A DNA stretch of 38,182 nt from an uncultured Pseudomonadota bacterium (lineage in GTDB: Bacteria > Myxococcota_A > Bradymonadia > Bradymonadales > GCA-2716585): positions 1 through 38,182 of the forward strand of contig CAKZKQ010000776.1 of the NCBI GenBank assembly GCA_937123825.1, read 5' to 3'. The position numbers and the translations under genes were made by a program. Every line of letters begins with the position of its first letter. Positions within the stretch are counted from its first letter, which is position 1. Below, piece after piece: positions 1 through 8,452 of this stretch. The notes beneath the pieces were generated by a model. That model saw nothing but the letters and a program-made list of their open reading frames with translations, searched no databases and was not told the origin of the DNA.

Positions 1-105
1 GCTTTCGTTCTCATGGGGTTGGGGCGTGTTGGCTTTTGGCCACCGAGTCCAGCGCCAACCCCGTTTTATGCAATGTTCAGGTCATCTGATGCGTGACCTG
101 TGGTG
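1..105. other. Left-edge non-coding stretch with two hairpins
   Basis: No gene is visible. Arms at 15-22 (GGGGTTGG) and 55-62 (CCAACCCC) pair and are followed on the plus strand by GTTTT, so this could be the terminator of a plus-strand gene ending left of the window. A second inverted repeat, CAGGTCA at 78-84 with TGACCTG at 94-100, lies just past the stop of the minus-strand lipoprotein gene. It could end that transcript, although no T-run follows it in that direction. Confidence 0.3.
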
Positions 106-3100
106 CTACTGAGCTGTCACCTCAAGGCTGTAATCGTTTTGCGTCAAACCGCCTGGGGTGAAGATGCGGATGCAGTAAGTGCCTCCGTCGGTATTGGGGA
201 TGACCACTTCTTCGAAGTTGGGTCCGTTGTTGAAGCTGCCGTCGATGAAGACGGAGTTTTCGCCGTCGTAGATTTCCATGTCGAGGTTGCCATCAAAGTG
301 GAAGTACTCGGCGCGGATGGTCATCTCCTGGCCGGCGGGGGCACCGACCACGAAGAAGTCTTCGTCCTCGGTCGGGCCGCAGATGAAGCCGTCAACCTGT
401 TGGTCGAGCGAGATGTTCTCGGCTTCGCCGCAGGATTCGTTGGGCTCAAAGAGCTCCAACACCTCTTGCTCGTCACAGTTGGGTGAGACGATGTCGACGT
501 TGATGGTGTAGTCGAGGTTTGGACCGACACCGCCAGTCAACACCTCCAACATCCACATCCCAGCCTCTTCGTTGGTGACAACGAAACCGTTGTTCAAGAA
601 GGAGTCGGCCCCTGCCAGCGGGTCGGGGATGGTGAAGTCGCGAGCGTCCACCTCACCGGGCCCATAGAGCAGCGCAGGGATTTGCTGTGCGGGCGCGATG
701 ACAGAGTGATCGTACTCGATGGTGATGCTGACCGTGTCACCGCGGTTGAGCGGAATCCGGTAGATGTCTTTCTCTTGGGCGTTGTCACGGCACATGACGG
801 CGTTGGTTTGCCCACCACCAATCAAGGCCGCCTCACCAAAGTTGTTGTTGGGCTCAAAGCCATCGGCCAGGCACAAGTCGTCGGTGGTCAAGAGGATGTC
901 CAGATTGTAGGGGACACCAGTCTCGGGAAAATCACCATCGACCCCGCTGACGCGGACGTAGTAGACCCCCGGCTCGGCCAGCGGGGAGGTCTCGGCCTCT
1001 TTGATGGCGATCTGATCGCGGTTCTCGGCCAGGAGCGTGTTGCCGTCCTGGTCGATGATGGCCACCTGCAGCGGGGGCTCTTGATCGTTCTGCTCCAGCG
1101 TCGCCCGGATGTAGTCCAGCGGCACATCCACGCGCACCGCGTAGAAGTCCGCGTCGTCCACACACACATAGAGATCGTTGACCTCGTAGGTCTCAAAACG
1201 CTGGATCTCGGTGATGACGGCCTGGTCCGAATTGTCATTGGGCTCGATCAGGACGCCGTTGAGCACGTCCTCGGCGCACTGGAACTGACCAGCCTCAAGC
1301 AAGAGGGACAGCTCGTAGTCGGCCGTCTCAATGGGGTCGGGGGCAAAGACGCGCACGTAGTAGGTGCCGTCGGCGTCGACCGAGAACTCAAGATCCCGGA
1401 TGGGGCCAAAGTTTTCGGTCTGGGCCAGGACCTGATCGCAGTCGTTGCCGACCACCTCGGCGTCAATGTCGGCGGCGCCGTCGGTGCGCGTCAGCGTGGC
1501 GCGCAGGATCTGACCGGCGCGCAGGTTGACGGCGAAGTAATCGTTGTCGCCCTCGCAGATGGAGCGCCCTTCGAGCAGCGTGGGCTCGTTGAGCGAGAGC
1601 ACCTCGGGGTGGGCCAGGGCCGCCGGGCAGGTGTTGTCGCCCTCGGCCTCGTTGAAGTCCTCCAGGCAGGGCAACAGCGCCTCTTGAACATCGACCGAGA
1701 GGTTGTAGTCCACCGCGAAGGGGTCCTGACCGGTGGGATCGACGCAGAAGACGTAGGTCCCGGTCAACAGCGCCTGGTGGACGACCTCTTCCAGGTCACT
1801 TTGGGTCTGGCTGAACTCCACAATGTTGTCGCCGGGATCAAAGAGCCGCATGTCGAGGTTGCCCTCGTCGTGCTCAAACTCCACGCGCACCCGCAAGATC
1901 TCATCAAAGCTCAGGTCCACCGCAAAGCAGTCGCTCTGCTCGATGCCTTCAAAGGCGCCGTAGCACATGGAGAGCTCAAAGTCGCCTTCGACCACCGGGA
2001 TGGCCTGGGCGATGTCGTCGTTGGGCTCTTCGTCGTCGTCCACGCAGCCGTCTTCACACAGACCGGACTGGCGGTTGCAACCAAAGCCTTCGGGGCAGTC
2101 GTTGTTGCTGCGGCAAGCCGGGACGCACAGGTTGCTGAAGCAGACCTGGCCGTCGGCGCAATCTTCTTCGCCTTCACAAGTGCAGGCGTTGCTGTCCAGA
2201 TCGCAGCTCTGTCCGCGGGCGCACTGGTCGTCATCGTCGCAGCCGGGCACGCAGGCCGAGCGCTCGCGGTCCAGATCGCAGTAGAAGCCGTCGTCGCACT
2301 GGTTGGAGTCGTCGCAGTCAGGCTCCAGGCACTCGCGCTCCTCCAGATCGCAAATCTGACCTTCGGGACAGGCCCCTTCGCGGCAGCCTTCATCACAGGT
2401 GCCCTCGGAACCCCCTTCGGGGATGTCGCAGTAGAAGGCCTCGGGGCAGCCGGCGTCTTCGGTGCACGGCGAGGGGAGGCAACGCTGGCGATCTTCGCCC
2501 TGGACGGTCAGCGTCTGGCAGGACTCTCCTTCGTCGCAGGAGTCATCGTCGCGGCAGCCCTCCAGGCAGATCTCCTGGTTCTGGTCGCAGTATTGACCGG
2601 TGGGGCATTGATCGTTGTCGGTGCAACCGGGCACACAGCGCTCCAGATCCGGGTCACAGAACTGGCCGCCAGGGCAAGGATTGTTGTCGTCGCACGACGC
2701 GCCGGCGCAGCGGTTGTCCAGGCAAATCAGGTTGTTGCCAAGCGGCGCGCAGTCTTCATTCTGGCGGCACCCGGCCACACAGGCCCCTTCGGTGTCGTCA
2801 CAGATCTGACCTTCGGGGCAGGCGTCGTCGTCCTGGCACTCGGGTTCATCGGTGTCTTCGCACTGACGGCTGTCGGCATCACAGCTCTGGCCATCACCGC
2901 AGTTGTCGGGGTCGATGCGGCACCCTTCGGCACACTCACCCGCGTCCAGATCGCAGTACTGAGCGTCTTCACACTCATCATCTCCAGCGCACCCATCCGG
3001 CGGTGGCTGCTCGTCTTCAACCTCGTCCTCGGCGTCCATCCCGACGTCTGGGGTGTCGGGGGGACCCTGGCATTGGTTGAAGATGCACTGATCGGGGGGA

Positions 3101-3249
3101 CAGAAGCCACCACAAGGCTCCGTGGTAAGGGGATCATCCACTTCAGGGTCTCCGCTGCAGGCCATCGCCAGGCCAAAAACGAGCCATAACCCCAGGACTG
3201 CCCTCCAGGGGGAAACCGCAGTGATCTTCCAATCGATCTGGTGTCTCAT
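106..3249 (-). CDS. Large Cys-rich lipoprotein with EGF-like-type repeats and five PPC-type domains
   Basis: A predicted surface-exposed lipoprotein of 1047 residues with no enzymatic motif. The first ~31 residues form a signal peptide ending in a lipobox-like LAMAC, and Ser at +2 fits outer-membrane sorting. Residues ~40-405 are a run of Cys-rich units of the pattern C-x-D-x2-C-x2-GQ-x-CD-x-C, rich in Asp and Glu. Residues ~406-1047 hold about five beta-sandwich modules resembling the bacterial pre-peptidase C-terminal (PPC) domain. At least four open with an E-P-N signature, near residues 407, 669, 796 and 932. The ATG at 3249 has a well-placed GGAGAGG. The second lipoprotein gene lies 66 bp upstream on the same strand, so the two may be co-transcribed. 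The domain class is fairly sure. A binding or adhesion role is inference. Confidence 0.85.
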   Translation of the reverse strand: MRHQIDWKITAVSPWRAVLGLWLVFGLAMACSGDPEVDDPLTTEPCGGFCPPDQCIFNQCQGPPDTPDVGMDAEDEVEDEQPPPDGCAGDDECEDAQYCDLDAGECAEGCRIDPDNCGDGQSCDADSRQCEDTDEPECQDDDACPEGQICDDTEGACVAGCRQNEDCAPLGNNLICLDNRCAGASCDDNNPCPGGQFCDPDLERCVPGCTDNDQCPTGQYCDQNQEICLEGCRDDDSCDEGESCQTLTVQGEDRQRCLPSPCTEDAGCPEAFYCDIPEGGSEGTCDEGCREGACPEGQICDLEERECLEPDCDDSNQCDDGFYCDLDRERSACVPGCDDDDQCARGQSCDLDSNACTCEGEEDCADGQVCFSNLCVPACRSNNDCPEGFGCNRQSGLCEDGCVDDDEEPNDDIAQAIPVVEGDFELSMCYGAFEGIEQSDCFAVDLSFDEILRVRVEFEHDEGNLDMRLFDPGDNIVEFSQTQSDLEEVVHQALLTGTYVFCVDPTGQDPFAVDYNLSVDVQEALLPCLEDFNEAEGDNTCPAALAHPEVLSLNEPTLLEGRSICEGDNDYFAVNLRAGQILRATLTRTDGAADIDAEVVGNDCDQVLAQTENFGPIRDLEFSVDADGTYYVRVFAPDPIETADYELSLLLEAGQFQCAEDVLNGVLIEPNDNSDQAVITEIQRFETYEVNDLYVCVDDADFYAVRVDVPLDYIRATLEQNDQEPPLQVAIIDQDGNTLLAENRDQIAIKEAETSPLAEPGVYYVRVSGVDGDFPETGVPYNLDILLTTDDLCLADGFEPNNNFGEAALIGGGQTNAVMCRDNAQEKDIYRIPLNRGDTVSITIEYDHSVIAPAQQIPALLYGPGEVDARDFTIPDPLAGADSFLNNGFVVTNEEAGMWMLEVLTGGVGPNLDYTINVDIVSPNCDEQEVLELFEPNESCGEAENISLDQQVDGFICGPTEDEDFFVVGAPAGQEMTIRAEYFHFDGNLDMEIYDGENSVFIDGSFNNGPNFEEVVIPNTDGGTYCIRIFTPGGLTQNDYSLEVTAQ

Positions 3250-3315
3250 ATCCTCTCCGTTCGTGTCTCTGCCAGCTCGACCGGCGACTCTTCGCGCCGC
3301 GCCATGGCTTTCACC

Positions 3316-4245
3316 CTATGGTTCGACCTTCCACGTGAAGGCCGCAGGTGTGGCATCGACATCCGTGGCACCTTTCCTTGAACGCACCCTGAAAGTTCGC
3401 TCGCCGGGTTTTAGATCTTTGGCGCGATAGGGAGAGGCGCACTCGACCCACTCCTGCAGGTCAATCTGGCACTCAAAGAGGCAGACGTCCTTATCGCATT
3501 TGAATTCGAATGTGGTTTCCGTCCCGGTCACCGCCAGCGGCTGGCCCACCAATGAAGTGTTGGGAGCGCCGCCCTGCGCCATGAACGCAAACGAAGCGCC
3601 CTGGGCGTCGACGTTTCCTGCGGCGTCGATGGCACGGACGTGGAATGAACGGCTGCCGCCCCCTTCGGCGGGCACGCTGAAGGGCGATGAGCACGTCTCC
3701 CAGGCGCCTTCATCCACGCGGCACTCGAAAGTGCAGTCGGGTTCGCTGGCTTTGAAAGAGAACCCGGCCTGGGCGTCCTCGACGATGGCCGCCGGGGTTT
3801 GGATCAGAGTCGTCAGCGGCGGCGAGATGTCGTTGGTCAGCGACTGGGCCGCGCTCTTGCCCTCGGCGCCAATCGCCACCAGGTAGACTTGTTCGTGGGC
3901 GTTGTCACCAAGGTCAATGGGACCAAAAGAGCCGTCGGGCTTGACCTCGGCCTGCGCCAACGCGGGGGCCTTGAGGTCAACGTCGGTGTGCACGGCGACC
4001 TTGGACGCCCCTGCCACAGCACCGGGCTGCCCAAGAAGAGAGTCTTTCTGGGGGGATCGGGCGCTGGTCAGACGGACTTTGTCGACCATCAACACGGCCG
4101 CGCTGGGCACATCAGCAGACGACTGCTTGTCCCCAACCGGAACCTCCTTGACCTGGGTTTCGCTCTGACAACACCCTGCCACAGCGCTTCCCAAAACAAG
4201 GACCAGAGCGCACAGGAAGCCGCATTGAGTTTGATTTCTCTTCAT
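3316..4245 (-). CDS. Lipoprotein with two Cys-containing Ig-like modules
   Basis: A 309-residue predicted lipoprotein. The signal peptide ends in a clear lipobox (AVAGC), with a second Cys directly after the lipidated one. Residues ~30-150 are of unrecognised fold and could be a carboxypeptidase-regulatory-like or Ig-like beta domain. Two related C-terminal modules follow, each with the pattern C-x-FEC-x2-D-x4-W-x2-C-x-SP-[FY], then G-x-R-[ST]-F-x-VR and, in the first, DAAGNVD. This is a known repeat style in secreted bacterial proteins. I chose the ATG at 4245, giving a basic MKRNQ start. An in-frame TTG at 4257 is the alternative, and neither has a strong ribosome site. The gene lies just upstream of the large Cys-rich lipoprotein gene on the same strand, which suggests a shared surface role. 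Exact function is unknown. Confidence 0.8.
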   Translation of the reverse strand: MKRNQTQCGFLCALVLVLGSAVAGCCQSETQVKEVPVGDKQSSADVPSAAVLMVDKVRLTSARSPQKDSLLGQPGAVAGASKVAVHTDVDLKAPALAQAEVKPDGSFGPIDLGDNAHEQVYLVAIGAEGKSAAQSLTNDISPPLTTLIQTPAAIVEDAQAGFSFKASEPDCTFECRVDEGAWETCSSPFSVPAEGGGSRSFHVRAIDAAGNVDAQGASFAFMAQGGAPNTSLVGQPLAVTGTETTFEFKCDKDVCLFECQIDLQEWVECASPYRAKDLKPGERTFRVRSRKGATDVDATPAAFTWKVEP

Positions 4246-4469
4246 AGTAAGGTTCAAGACCTTGAAGCCCTAAAATCCGGTAAAATTTGACCCACAAAGA
4301 AGGTTGTCTAGGCACACGTTAGCGAATAGCTTTCAGTTTGTCCACACTTAAAAGATAACACCGTTGCCGACATGCGAAACTTTGAACCCAACGTATTCTC
4401 CATTACCACCCAAATGCTTACGCCCCCCATCACATGGACACCTAAACCCCCTGAAAATCGACTTAGATA

Positions 4470-4497
4470 TTGCATTGGCAAACGGCATGTGTATTCT
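4470..4497 (+). promoter_or_regulatory. Candidate sigma70-type promoter for the TIGR02147 unit
   Basis: TTGCAT (4470-4475), a 16-nt spacer, then TATTCT (4492-4497), about 25 nt ahead of the GTG start. It sits in the 276-bp AT-richer gap (4246-4521) between divergent genes. I found no convincing palindrome in the rest of that gap. The assignment rests on consensus match only. Confidence 0.35.
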
Positions 4498-4521
4498 TAA
4501 AAGGCTAAAACTGGAGGCAAT

Positions 4522-5382
4522 GTGAAAAGCTGGGCCCCCGACATTTTTCAATACATCGACTTTCGGGCGTTCCTGGCCGATTACTACGATGCAGCCAAAG
4601 AGCACCTCCCGGCCTTCTCTTATCGGTACTTTTCACGAAAAGCCGGATACACCTCACCAAACTTTCTGAAACTCGTCATAGAGGGCAAGCGCAACCTCAG
4701 CAATGACTCCGTTGAGCGCTTCGGCAAGGCCCTCAAACTGACCGAATCGCAGCAGCTCTTCTTTGCCGACCTCGTCGCCTTTGACCAGGCACAAACACCG
4801 CAAGACAAAAACGACGCCTTTGAGCGCGTCGCCGCACGCAAACGCTTCCGCCGCGCCAGACGCCTCGACAGCGCCCTCTTCACCTACCTCTCGCACTGGT
4901 ACTACCCCGCCATACGAGAGATGGCCGCCCGCGCCGACTTCCAGGAAGACCCCAAATGGATCGCCGCGGAACTCATCCCGCCCATCAAACCCGCGCAGGC
5001 CAAACGTGCCCTGAAGCTGCTTCTGGAACTTGGCATGCTCGTGCGCAACGAAGACGGACGACTTGACCGCGGGCAAGTCAGCCTCACCACCGGACACGAA
5101 GTCCGCTCACTGGCCATCGGAAACTACCACCGCCAGATGCTTCAACGCGCCGCCGACTCCATCGAACTGGTCCCCAGCCACCAACGCGACATCAGCGCCC
5201 TGACCGTCTGCATCTCGCCCCAACGCATCGCCCAATTCAAAGAGCGCATCCACGCCTTCCGAGAAACGCTCCTTGATCTTGGCGACAGCGATGAAGACCC
5301 CAGCTGCGTCTACCAACTCAACATCCAGTTCTTCCCGCTCAACACCGTCCACCACAACCCCGAAGATCCGGAGCAAGACTGA
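4522..5382 (+). CDS. TIGR02147 family protein (DUF4423-type, putative regulator)
   Basis: A 286-residue soluble protein recognised by its N-terminal half. It has an F-x-YIDFRAFL-x-DYY start, then SYRYFSRKAGY, SPNFLKLV and GKRNLS. These are hallmarks of the TIGR02147 family, first defined as a Fibrobacter succinogenes paralogue family and common in deltaproteobacteria. The N-terminal ~80 residues look like a helix-turn-helix fold, so a DNA-binding role is plausible but not proved. The C-terminal part matches the DUF4423 type. There is no signal peptide or membrane segment. The start is a GTG at 4522 with GGAGG seven bases upstream. The stop overlaps the start of the next gene by one base (TGATG), which implies translational coupling to the lipoprotein. 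It is the first gene of a four-gene unit reaching 8351, so it may control that unit. Confidence 0.88.
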   Translation: MKSWAPDIFQYIDFRAFLADYYDAAKEHLPAFSYRYFSRKAGYTSPNFLKLVIEGKRNLSNDSVERFGKALKLTESQQLFFADLVAFDQAQTPQDKNDAFERVAARKRFRRARRLDSALFTYLSHWYYPAIREMAARADFQEDPKWIAAELIPPIKPAQAKRALKLLLELGMLVRNEDGRLDRGQVSLTTGHEVRSLAIGNYHRQMLQRAADSIELVPSHQRDISALTVCISPQRIAQFKERIHAFRETLLDLGDSDEDPSCVYQLNIQFFPLNTVHHNPEDPEQD

Positions 5383-5837
5383 TGCAGATCCGCATCCTGA
5401 TGATGGCTGCGTGGCTTTTCCTGGCCACCACGGCGGCGTGTGTCGGCACCGACGTGGGCAACCCCGGTGAAATCGACGCCGTCGACCTCCCCGACAGCCT
5501 CGACCCCGAAGACGCCTCCGACAACATCGACGCCGATCAACCCGAGCCCGATCTGCCCTTTGAACCCATTGATGACGTCCAGGAAGACGTCCAACAAGAG
5601 CAGGACGCCGACCAACCCGAGCCCGACGCCGACGACCCACCAGACGTCATCATCGAAGACGACATCATCGATCCAGAAGACGTCCCACTCGAAGACGCAC
5701 CCGTCGAAGACGCCCAAGACGACACCCAGGACGACACACTGCCCGACGATGTCCTCGATGATGACGTCCCTCCCGATGACGCAGACCTGCCCGACGCCGA
5801 CAACCCCGATCCCGACGCTGGCGACACCCAACCCTGA
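5382..5837 (+). CDS. Small highly acidic lipoprotein
   Basis: A 151-residue predicted lipoprotein. Residues 1-19 are a hydrophobic signal ending TTAAC, and the mature protein begins CVGTDVGNPG. Almost everything after residue 30 is low-complexity Asp, Pro, Glu, Val and Ile (repeated DxPEPD and DDxPxDD patterns), so the mature chain should be disordered and strongly negative. It might bind calcium or cations or act as a spacer. The ATG overlaps the preceding TGA by one base, so translation is probably coupled to the TIGR02147 gene. DUF1800 follows after 79 bp with no terminator. I recall GTxxGNP-like starts in other deltaproteobacterial lipoproteins near TIGR02147 genes, but could not check this. 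The real coding frame is favoured by the signal peptide and the coupling, since several other frames are also open here. Confidence 0.75.
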   Translation: MQIRILMMAAWLFLATTAACVGTDVGNPGEIDAVDLPDSLDPEDASDNIDADQPEPDLPFEPIDDVQEDVQQEQDADQPEPDADDPPDVIIEDDIIDPEDVPLEDAPVEDAQDDTQDDTLPDDVLDDDVPPDDADLPDADNPDPDAGDTQP

Positions 5838-5916
5838 GCGACGCTTGCGTCCTGCGCCGTCTGCCTTCAAAATCCATCACTGAGGCCGTTGACCCGACAC
5901 ACGAGCACTTTGATTT

Positions 5917-7194
5917 ATGGATCTTGAAGAGGCACGCCATTTTGTCCACCGCACGGGCTTTGGAGCCACACCCGCCAGCATCCGACGCGTCCAACGCTGG
6001 GGATGGGACGAAGCGTCCAGGGTCACCGTCGAGCGCCTGGGACAAGACCAGGGCCAACCCCTGCCCGACAAATGGCTCCAGGCCACCAAAGTGCGCAAAC
6101 CCCCCAGAGACCGCTCCGAACTCCAGGCCTGGGCCGGATGGTGGTGCCAACACATGGTCCAAACAAGCTCCCCGTTGACCGAGCGACTGGCCCTCTTCTG
6201 GCACGGACAACTTGGCGCCAGCGTCCCCTGGGTGACGCTCATGGCACGCCACATCACCAACGTCCGGCAACACCTCACCAAAGACCTGCGCACCATGCTC
6301 GTGGCCGCCACCTCCGAGCCCGCCGTGCTGCTGACCTTTGCCCCCAAGCTCAAGGCCCGAAAAGGACCCGGCGAGCGCTTCGCACAGACCTTGTTGGAGC
6401 GCTGGACGGTGGGGCCGGGGCACTTCTCTCCAGAGGACGTCGCGGCCGTCACGCGCGCCTTCACTGGCTGGGGCGTGGACATGGCCACCGGCAGCTTTGT
6501 CTACGACCAACGCGCCCACGACGACAGCGAAAAAACCTTCATGGGCCGCACCGGGCGCTTCAACGGCACTGACATCATCAACCTCCTACTCGACAACCCA
6601 CAAACCGCCAAACACCAGGTCGAGCGCCTGTGGCAACACTTCGTCTCACCAACGCCCAACCCCCAGGAGGTCGCCGACATCGCCTCGGCGTGGGTGGCCG
6701 CCGACCTGAAGTTCGCCGACATGATCCAAGCGCTGCTGAGCACCCCGTCGCTGCGGCAACCCCAGAACATGGGGACCCTCATCAAGTCTCCCATCGACAT
6801 GCTCGTGGGCACCTTGCGCACCTTCTATCTGCCTGTCGATGACCCGGTCGCGCTGGCGACCACCGCAGCAACGCTCGGCCAGGACCTGACCGCCCCGCCT
6901 GCCGACGGCTGGCCTGTGGGGAACGCCTGGATCGACGCCGAACGCTTTGGCAAACGCCGTCAGTGGCTGCGCCGGGCGCTGCGCGAGCAAGGCCGCCGCA
7001 GCGCTGCCCCCACCGTCAGCGACGCCGATCTGGCCAAGTGGCTTGGCAAACCTGATCTGACCCGGCAACGCGCCGATCGAGAAACCACGCGCCTGCTGCT
7101 GGCCACCGCGCCAGCCTTCTTTCAGCCCACCGGTCAAGAACCGCACGCGTTTGTTCAATCGCTCGTGCTCGACCCCAGCTACCAGCTGCGCTGA
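5917..7194 (+). CDS. DUF1800 family protein
   Basis: A 425-residue protein recognised as DUF1800 from its N-terminus (EEARHFVHRTGFGATPASI) and the central stretch with FWHGQLG, SPEDVAAVTRAFTGWG and ERLWQHFV. The molecular function of the family is not established. It is usually encoded next to a DUF1501 protein, as here, where the DUF1501 start lies 17 bp past this stop. The ATG at 5917 is forced, because an in-frame TGA lies at 5911-5913. No signal peptide can therefore precede it, and the N-terminus shows none. The ribosome site is weak, so the gene may depend on read-through translation from the operon. Family length is often nearer 450-550, so this is a compact member. It probably acts with DUF1501; cell location is uncertain. 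Confidence 0.88.
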   Translation: MDLEEARHFVHRTGFGATPASIRRVQRWGWDEASRVTVERLGQDQGQPLPDKWLQATKVRKPPRDRSELQAWAGWWCQHMVQTSSPLTERLALFWHGQLGASVPWVTLMARHITNVRQHLTKDLRTMLVAATSEPAVLLTFAPKLKARKGPGERFAQTLLERWTVGPGHFSPEDVAAVTRAFTGWGVDMATGSFVYDQRAHDDSEKTFMGRTGRFNGTDIINLLLDNPQTAKHQVERLWQHFVSPTPNPQEVADIASAWVAADLKFADMIQALLSTPSLRQPQNMGTLIKSPIDMLVGTLRTFYLPVDDPVALATTAATLGQDLTAPPADGWPVGNAWIDAERFGKRRQWLRRALREQGRRSAAPTVSDADLAKWLGKPDLTRQRADRETTRLLLATAPAFFQPTGQEPHAFVQSLVLDPSYQLR

Positions 7195-7211
7195 TGCCCA
7201 GGAGCACCTCC

Positions 7212-8351
7212 ATGGACCGCCGCCGATTTCTAAAGCTGGCCGCCAGCACCTCTCTGGCCACCGTCGCCACCCAACCGTGGCTTGGCCCTGCAGCGCACGC
7301 CAGCGCTGGCTGGCACAAAACCCTGGTGATCGTTGAACTGGCAGGCGGCAACGACGGACTCAACACCGTCGTCCCCTTTGCACAGCCCACCTACCAGAAG
7401 CTCAGACCTCAACTGGCGCTCGGACGCCAGGACACCATCGAGTTGGCCGACGGGTACGGCCTCCACAAAGCACTGGGCGATCTGATGTACGCGTGGGATG
7501 GCGGAGAGTTGGCCATCGTGCGGGGCGTGGGACTGCTGCAAACCCCGTGCGATCACGTCCGCGCCGCACACATCGCCGACACCGACAACCCCAACCCCAC
7601 ATCAGACACCCCCGGGTGGCTGACGGTTGCCTTTTCACAGACCGACGTCAGCGCCCTGGCCACCATGGCGGCGCTCCTGGGCGGCGCCGACCCCGGACCT
7701 GCCACCGCAGGCAAGTGGCTCCAGGCGCTCGACCCCGAAAACTTCAAGGACAACGCCAGACAACTGCGCTCCCAACCCAACAACCTGGCGCTGGCCCACC
7801 TGCTTGGCCTCGACTCGCTGCCCAAAGCGCAAAGCCTCCACGACGCGCTGGCCGCCGCCCCACAGTGCCGCACGCGCTTTCCCAAATCGCACCTGGGCGC
7901 ACAAATGGCCATGGCCGCGCGCATGATCGCCGCAGGCATGGCGGTGCCCGTCATAAGGCTTGTTCACCACGGCTACGACACCCACCTGGGCCAACACCAA
8001 CGACACGGCGCGCTGCTGGCCGATCTGGGCGCCTCGCTCTCGGCCCTTCGCTCCGAACTGCTGCGCGCCAACCGCTGGAAAGACACTCTGGTCATGACCA
8101 CCACCGAGTTTGGGCGCTCGGCGGCCCAAAACAAAACCCAGGGCACCGAACACGGCACCGGCTGCGACGCCATCCTGATGGGCGGAGTGGTCAATGGCGG
8201 CTTCCATGGCCAACCCATGGACCTCGACGCGCTGACCCAAGAGGGCCACCTCAAACCCACCACAGACCCCCGCGCCCTCCACGCCACCATCACCCAGGCC
8301 CTCTGGAACGTCTCCACCAACTTCAAAGACCCCCTGCCCGGGCTCCTCTGA
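7212..8351 (+). CDS. DUF1501 family protein with Tat signal
   Basis: A 379-residue exported protein. The N-terminus MDRRRFLKLAAS is a twin-arginine signal with a likely cut after AHA (about residue 31), so it should be folded before export. The mature start LVIVELAGGNDGLNTVVPF and the later TTTEFGRSA, GTEHGTGCDA and MGGVVNGGFHGQ are the conserved blocks of DUF1501, a family structurally related to sulfatase and alkaline-phosphatase-like enzymes. No catalytic activity is firmly assigned. I chose the ATG at 7212 because AGGAG sits seven bases upstream and the protein then begins at the Tat motif. An in-frame ATG at 7194 overlaps the DUF1800 stop. It is the last gene of the unit and faces the HDOD-GGDEF gene across a terminator. 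Confidence 0.9.
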   Translation: MDRRRFLKLAASTSLATVATQPWLGPAAHASAGWHKTLVIVELAGGNDGLNTVVPFAQPTYQKLRPQLALGRQDTIELADGYGLHKALGDLMYAWDGGELAIVRGVGLLQTPCDHVRAAHIADTDNPNPTSDTPGWLTVAFSQTDVSALATMAALLGGADPGPATAGKWLQALDPENFKDNARQLRSQPNNLALAHLLGLDSLPKAQSLHDALAAAPQCRTRFPKSHLGAQMAMAARMIAAGMAVPVIRLVHHGYDTHLGQHQRHGALLADLGASLSALRSELLRANRWKDTLVMTTTEFGRSAAQNKTQGTEHGTGCDAILMGGVVNGGFHGQPMDLDALTQEGHLKPTTDPRALHATITQALWNVSTNFKDPLPGLL

Positions 8352-8388
8352 GAGCCAGACAACGGCCCGCCGCAGACCCCACCGCAAC

Positions 8389-8419
8389 AAAAAAGGGTCG
8401 CCTTGATTCAGGCGACCCT
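8389..8419 (-). terminator. Rho-independent terminator of the HDOD-GGDEF gene
   Basis: A perfect 10-bp stem (8394-8403 with 8410-8419) encloses a six-base loop. Read on the minus strand it is followed directly by a T-run, seen as AAAAAA at 8389-8394 on the plus strand. It begins 34 bases past the HDOD-GGDEF stop. Because it lies between convergent genes, the stem may also slow transcripts from the DUF1501 side, but that side lacks a T-run. Confidence 0.85.
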
Positions 8420-8452
8420 CACAAAACCAACCACCTCAACCGTGGTGACATA

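Noticed and set aside
682..3189. 835-residue plus-strand open frame
   Set aside because: It is antisense to the Cys-rich lipoprotein, and has no ribosome site or recognisable domain.
5537..5827. Ser/Gly-rich minus-strand frame opposite the acidic lipoprotein
   Set aside because: It is complementary to Asp/Pro codons. The plus-strand frame has a signal peptide and coupled start.
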